From: an uncultured Arsenicibacter sp.
Lineage (GTDB): Bacteria > Bacteroidota > Bacteroidia > Cytophagales > Spirosomataceae
Reading direction: 5' to 3'
NCBI RefSeq assembly: GCF_945952095.1
Contig: NZ_CAMFHL010000180.1
Location: forward strand, 1-15,066
Length of the DNA stretch: 15,066 bases
The translations under genes and the position numbers were made by a program. The number at the start of each line of letters is the position of its first letter. Position 1 is the stretch's first letter. The notes under the pieces are model-generated. The model was not told the DNA's origin and did not search any database. It was given only the letters and a program-made list of their open reading frames with translations. This document shows, in pieces, positions 13,947-15,066 of this stretch.

Positions 13947-15066
13947 GCGTTAATTGAGTTGAGTGCTTGCTGAAGCGTACGGATAAGTGTCTGCAATTGA
14001 TCAGGCGTATTGAATGCGTGTAAACAAATCCGGATTCGTTCCTGACCGGCCGGTACTGTCGGGCTCAGAATTGCCCGGATGTCGAAACCGGCCTGCTGTG
14101 CTGTTTGGGCGACCTGCCGGCAAGCATCGTTACCGGGAATAATCAGACACTGAATCGGTGACTGGCTATCGGTCCAGCGCGTGTCGGGCAGGAAATCCTG
14201 AATGAGTTTCTGAAACGTCCGGATATGTGCCTGAATGGTTTGCTGCGGTTCCGGATGCTGTTGTGCAAACCGGTGGGCAGCCTGCATGGCCAGTAAACTA
14301 TGGGGTGGTGAGGCCGTCGTATAGATAAATGACCGCGCAAAATTGATCAGGTAGTGCCGGAGCGAGACCGGCCCGACCACAGCGGCACCATGCACACCCA
14401 GTGCCTTGCCAAAGGTATGTAGCCTTGCCAAGATGCGATCCTGTAAACCCAGGGCAACCGCCAGTCCTTCGCCCTGTGGGCCGAAAACGCCGGTAGCATG
14501 GGCTTCATCAACCAGTAAAAAAGCGTTGTATCGGTCACATAGATCAGCCATCTCCGCAAGCGGTGCCAGATCGCCATCCATGGAGTATACCGATTCGACA
14601 GCAACGAAGACCTGACCTGTATGGGGCTGCTGAAGCTGTTGTTCCAGATCGGCGAGGTCATTGTGCCGGAAGCGGAGCCGTGTCGCATAACTCAGCCGGG
14701 CGCCGTCGATCATACTGGCGTGAATCAGTTCGTCGGTAATCAGGGTATCACCGCGCTGCGGCAGGCTGGCCAGTAATCCGATGTTGGCATCATAGCCGGA
14801 GTTAAAAACAAGAGCTGCTTCTGCTTTATAAAATGCAGCCAGTTCCTGTTCGACCTCATCCGCCAGCCGCGTATGCCCGGCCAGTAATCTGGACCCGGTA
14901 GCCCCGGTCAGGGCGGTTGGGTGGGTATCGTCAAGGACCCGGATCTCGTTTTTTAAAGCGGCAGACCGGGCAAAGCCCAGGTAGTCATTAGAGCAAAAAT
15001 CAATAAGCCCATCGGCAACGGTAAGCCGTCGGCTGAGGCCGGATTGTTGTCGTTTTTCCAGACGGT
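13943..15066 (-). CDS. bioF: 8-amino-7-oxononanoate synthase, 5' end outside the window
   Basis: The frame is open from the stop at 13943-13945 to the right edge (374 codons), so the start and probably only a few residues are missing. It is a PLP enzyme of the alpha-oxoamine synthase family that condenses pimeloyl-thioester with L-alanine, the first dedicated step of biotin ring assembly. Motifs in order: IDFCSNDYLGFARS, TGATGSRLLAGH, FNSGYDANIGLL, ELIHASMIDGARLS, LVDEAHATGVFG (His codon 14498-14500) and the PLP lysine in TFGKALGVHG (codon 14405-14407). The ATG at 14713 lies inside the protein and is not the start. The related glycine C-acetyltransferase is the main alternative; coupling to bioD decides for BioF. 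Confidence 0.94.
   Translation of the reverse strand, partial: RLEKRQQSGLSRRLTVADGLIDFCSNDYLGFARSAALKNEIRVLDDTHPTALTGATGSRLLAGHTRLADEVEQELAAFYKAEAALVFNSGYDANIGLLASLPQRGDTLITDELIHASMIDGARLSYATRLRFRHNDLADLEQQLQQPHTGQVFVAVESVYSMDGDLAPLAEMADLCDRYNAFLLVDEAHATGVFGPQGEGLAVALGLQDRILARLHTFGKALGVHGAAVVGPVSLRHYLINFARSFIYTTASPPHSLLAMQAAHRFAQQHPEPQQTIQAHIRTFQKLIQDFLPDTRWTDSQSPIQCLIIPGNDACRQVAQTAQQAGFDIRAILSPTVPAGQERIRICLHAFNTPDQLQTLIRTLQQALNSINA

Noticed and set aside
1..15066. Mobile element, CRISPR array or RNA gene
   Set aside because: No transposase, integrase, regularly spaced repeats, tRNA cloverleaf or rRNA segment was recognised anywhere in the window.

Overview
The window is a chromosomal stretch of a Bacteroidota bacterium, probably of the order Cytophagales and Spirosoma-like by protein flavour (a guess, since no search was run). 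Gene starts lack a purine-rich Shine-Dalgarno sequence and sit behind A/T-rich leaders. Several intergenic regions carry the Bacteroidota promoter form TTG-N19-TAnnTTTG. All proteins belong to core or common accessory families. I see no rRNA, tRNA, CRISPR array, insertion sequence or phage gene.

Left half, plus strand (about 130-7234): a complete seven-gene tryptophan operon in the order trpE-G-D-C-F-B-A, all separate genes, closed by a strong intrinsic terminator. It converts chorismate to tryptophan: TrpE/TrpG make anthranilate, TrpD adds the phosphoribosyl group, TrpF isomerises, TrpC closes the indole ring, and TrpA/TrpB release indole and join it to serine. In front lies what looks like a classical ribosome-mediated attenuator: a near-consensus promoter, a 19-residue leader peptide with three tandem Trp codons plus a Trp just before the stop, and three mutually exclusive RNA pairings ending in a terminator with a T7 tail 18 bases before the trpE ATG. 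This is the most interesting element in the window. The 173-base trpF-trpB gap is the only large gap inside the operon; it holds a hairpin over the trpF stop and a doubtful 40-codon ORF.

Middle, minus strand (7236-10136): a YdeI/OmpD-associated family gene translationally coupled to a four-TM DUF1761 gene; a YafY-type HTH-WYL regulator upstream of them, with a promoter and repeated TGTCA-type sites in between that look like its operator; and an exported serine beta-lactamase-fold hydrolase.

Right half, minus strand (10144-15066): an SGLT-like sodium:solute symporter seven bases ahead of the hydrolase; a degradative-type thiolase with its own terminator and a 16-bp perfect palindrome upstream; and biotin genes bioF (running off the right edge) and bioD, which overlap by four bases. 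Two dense palindromes follow bioD, and the last codons of bioD lie inside one of them.
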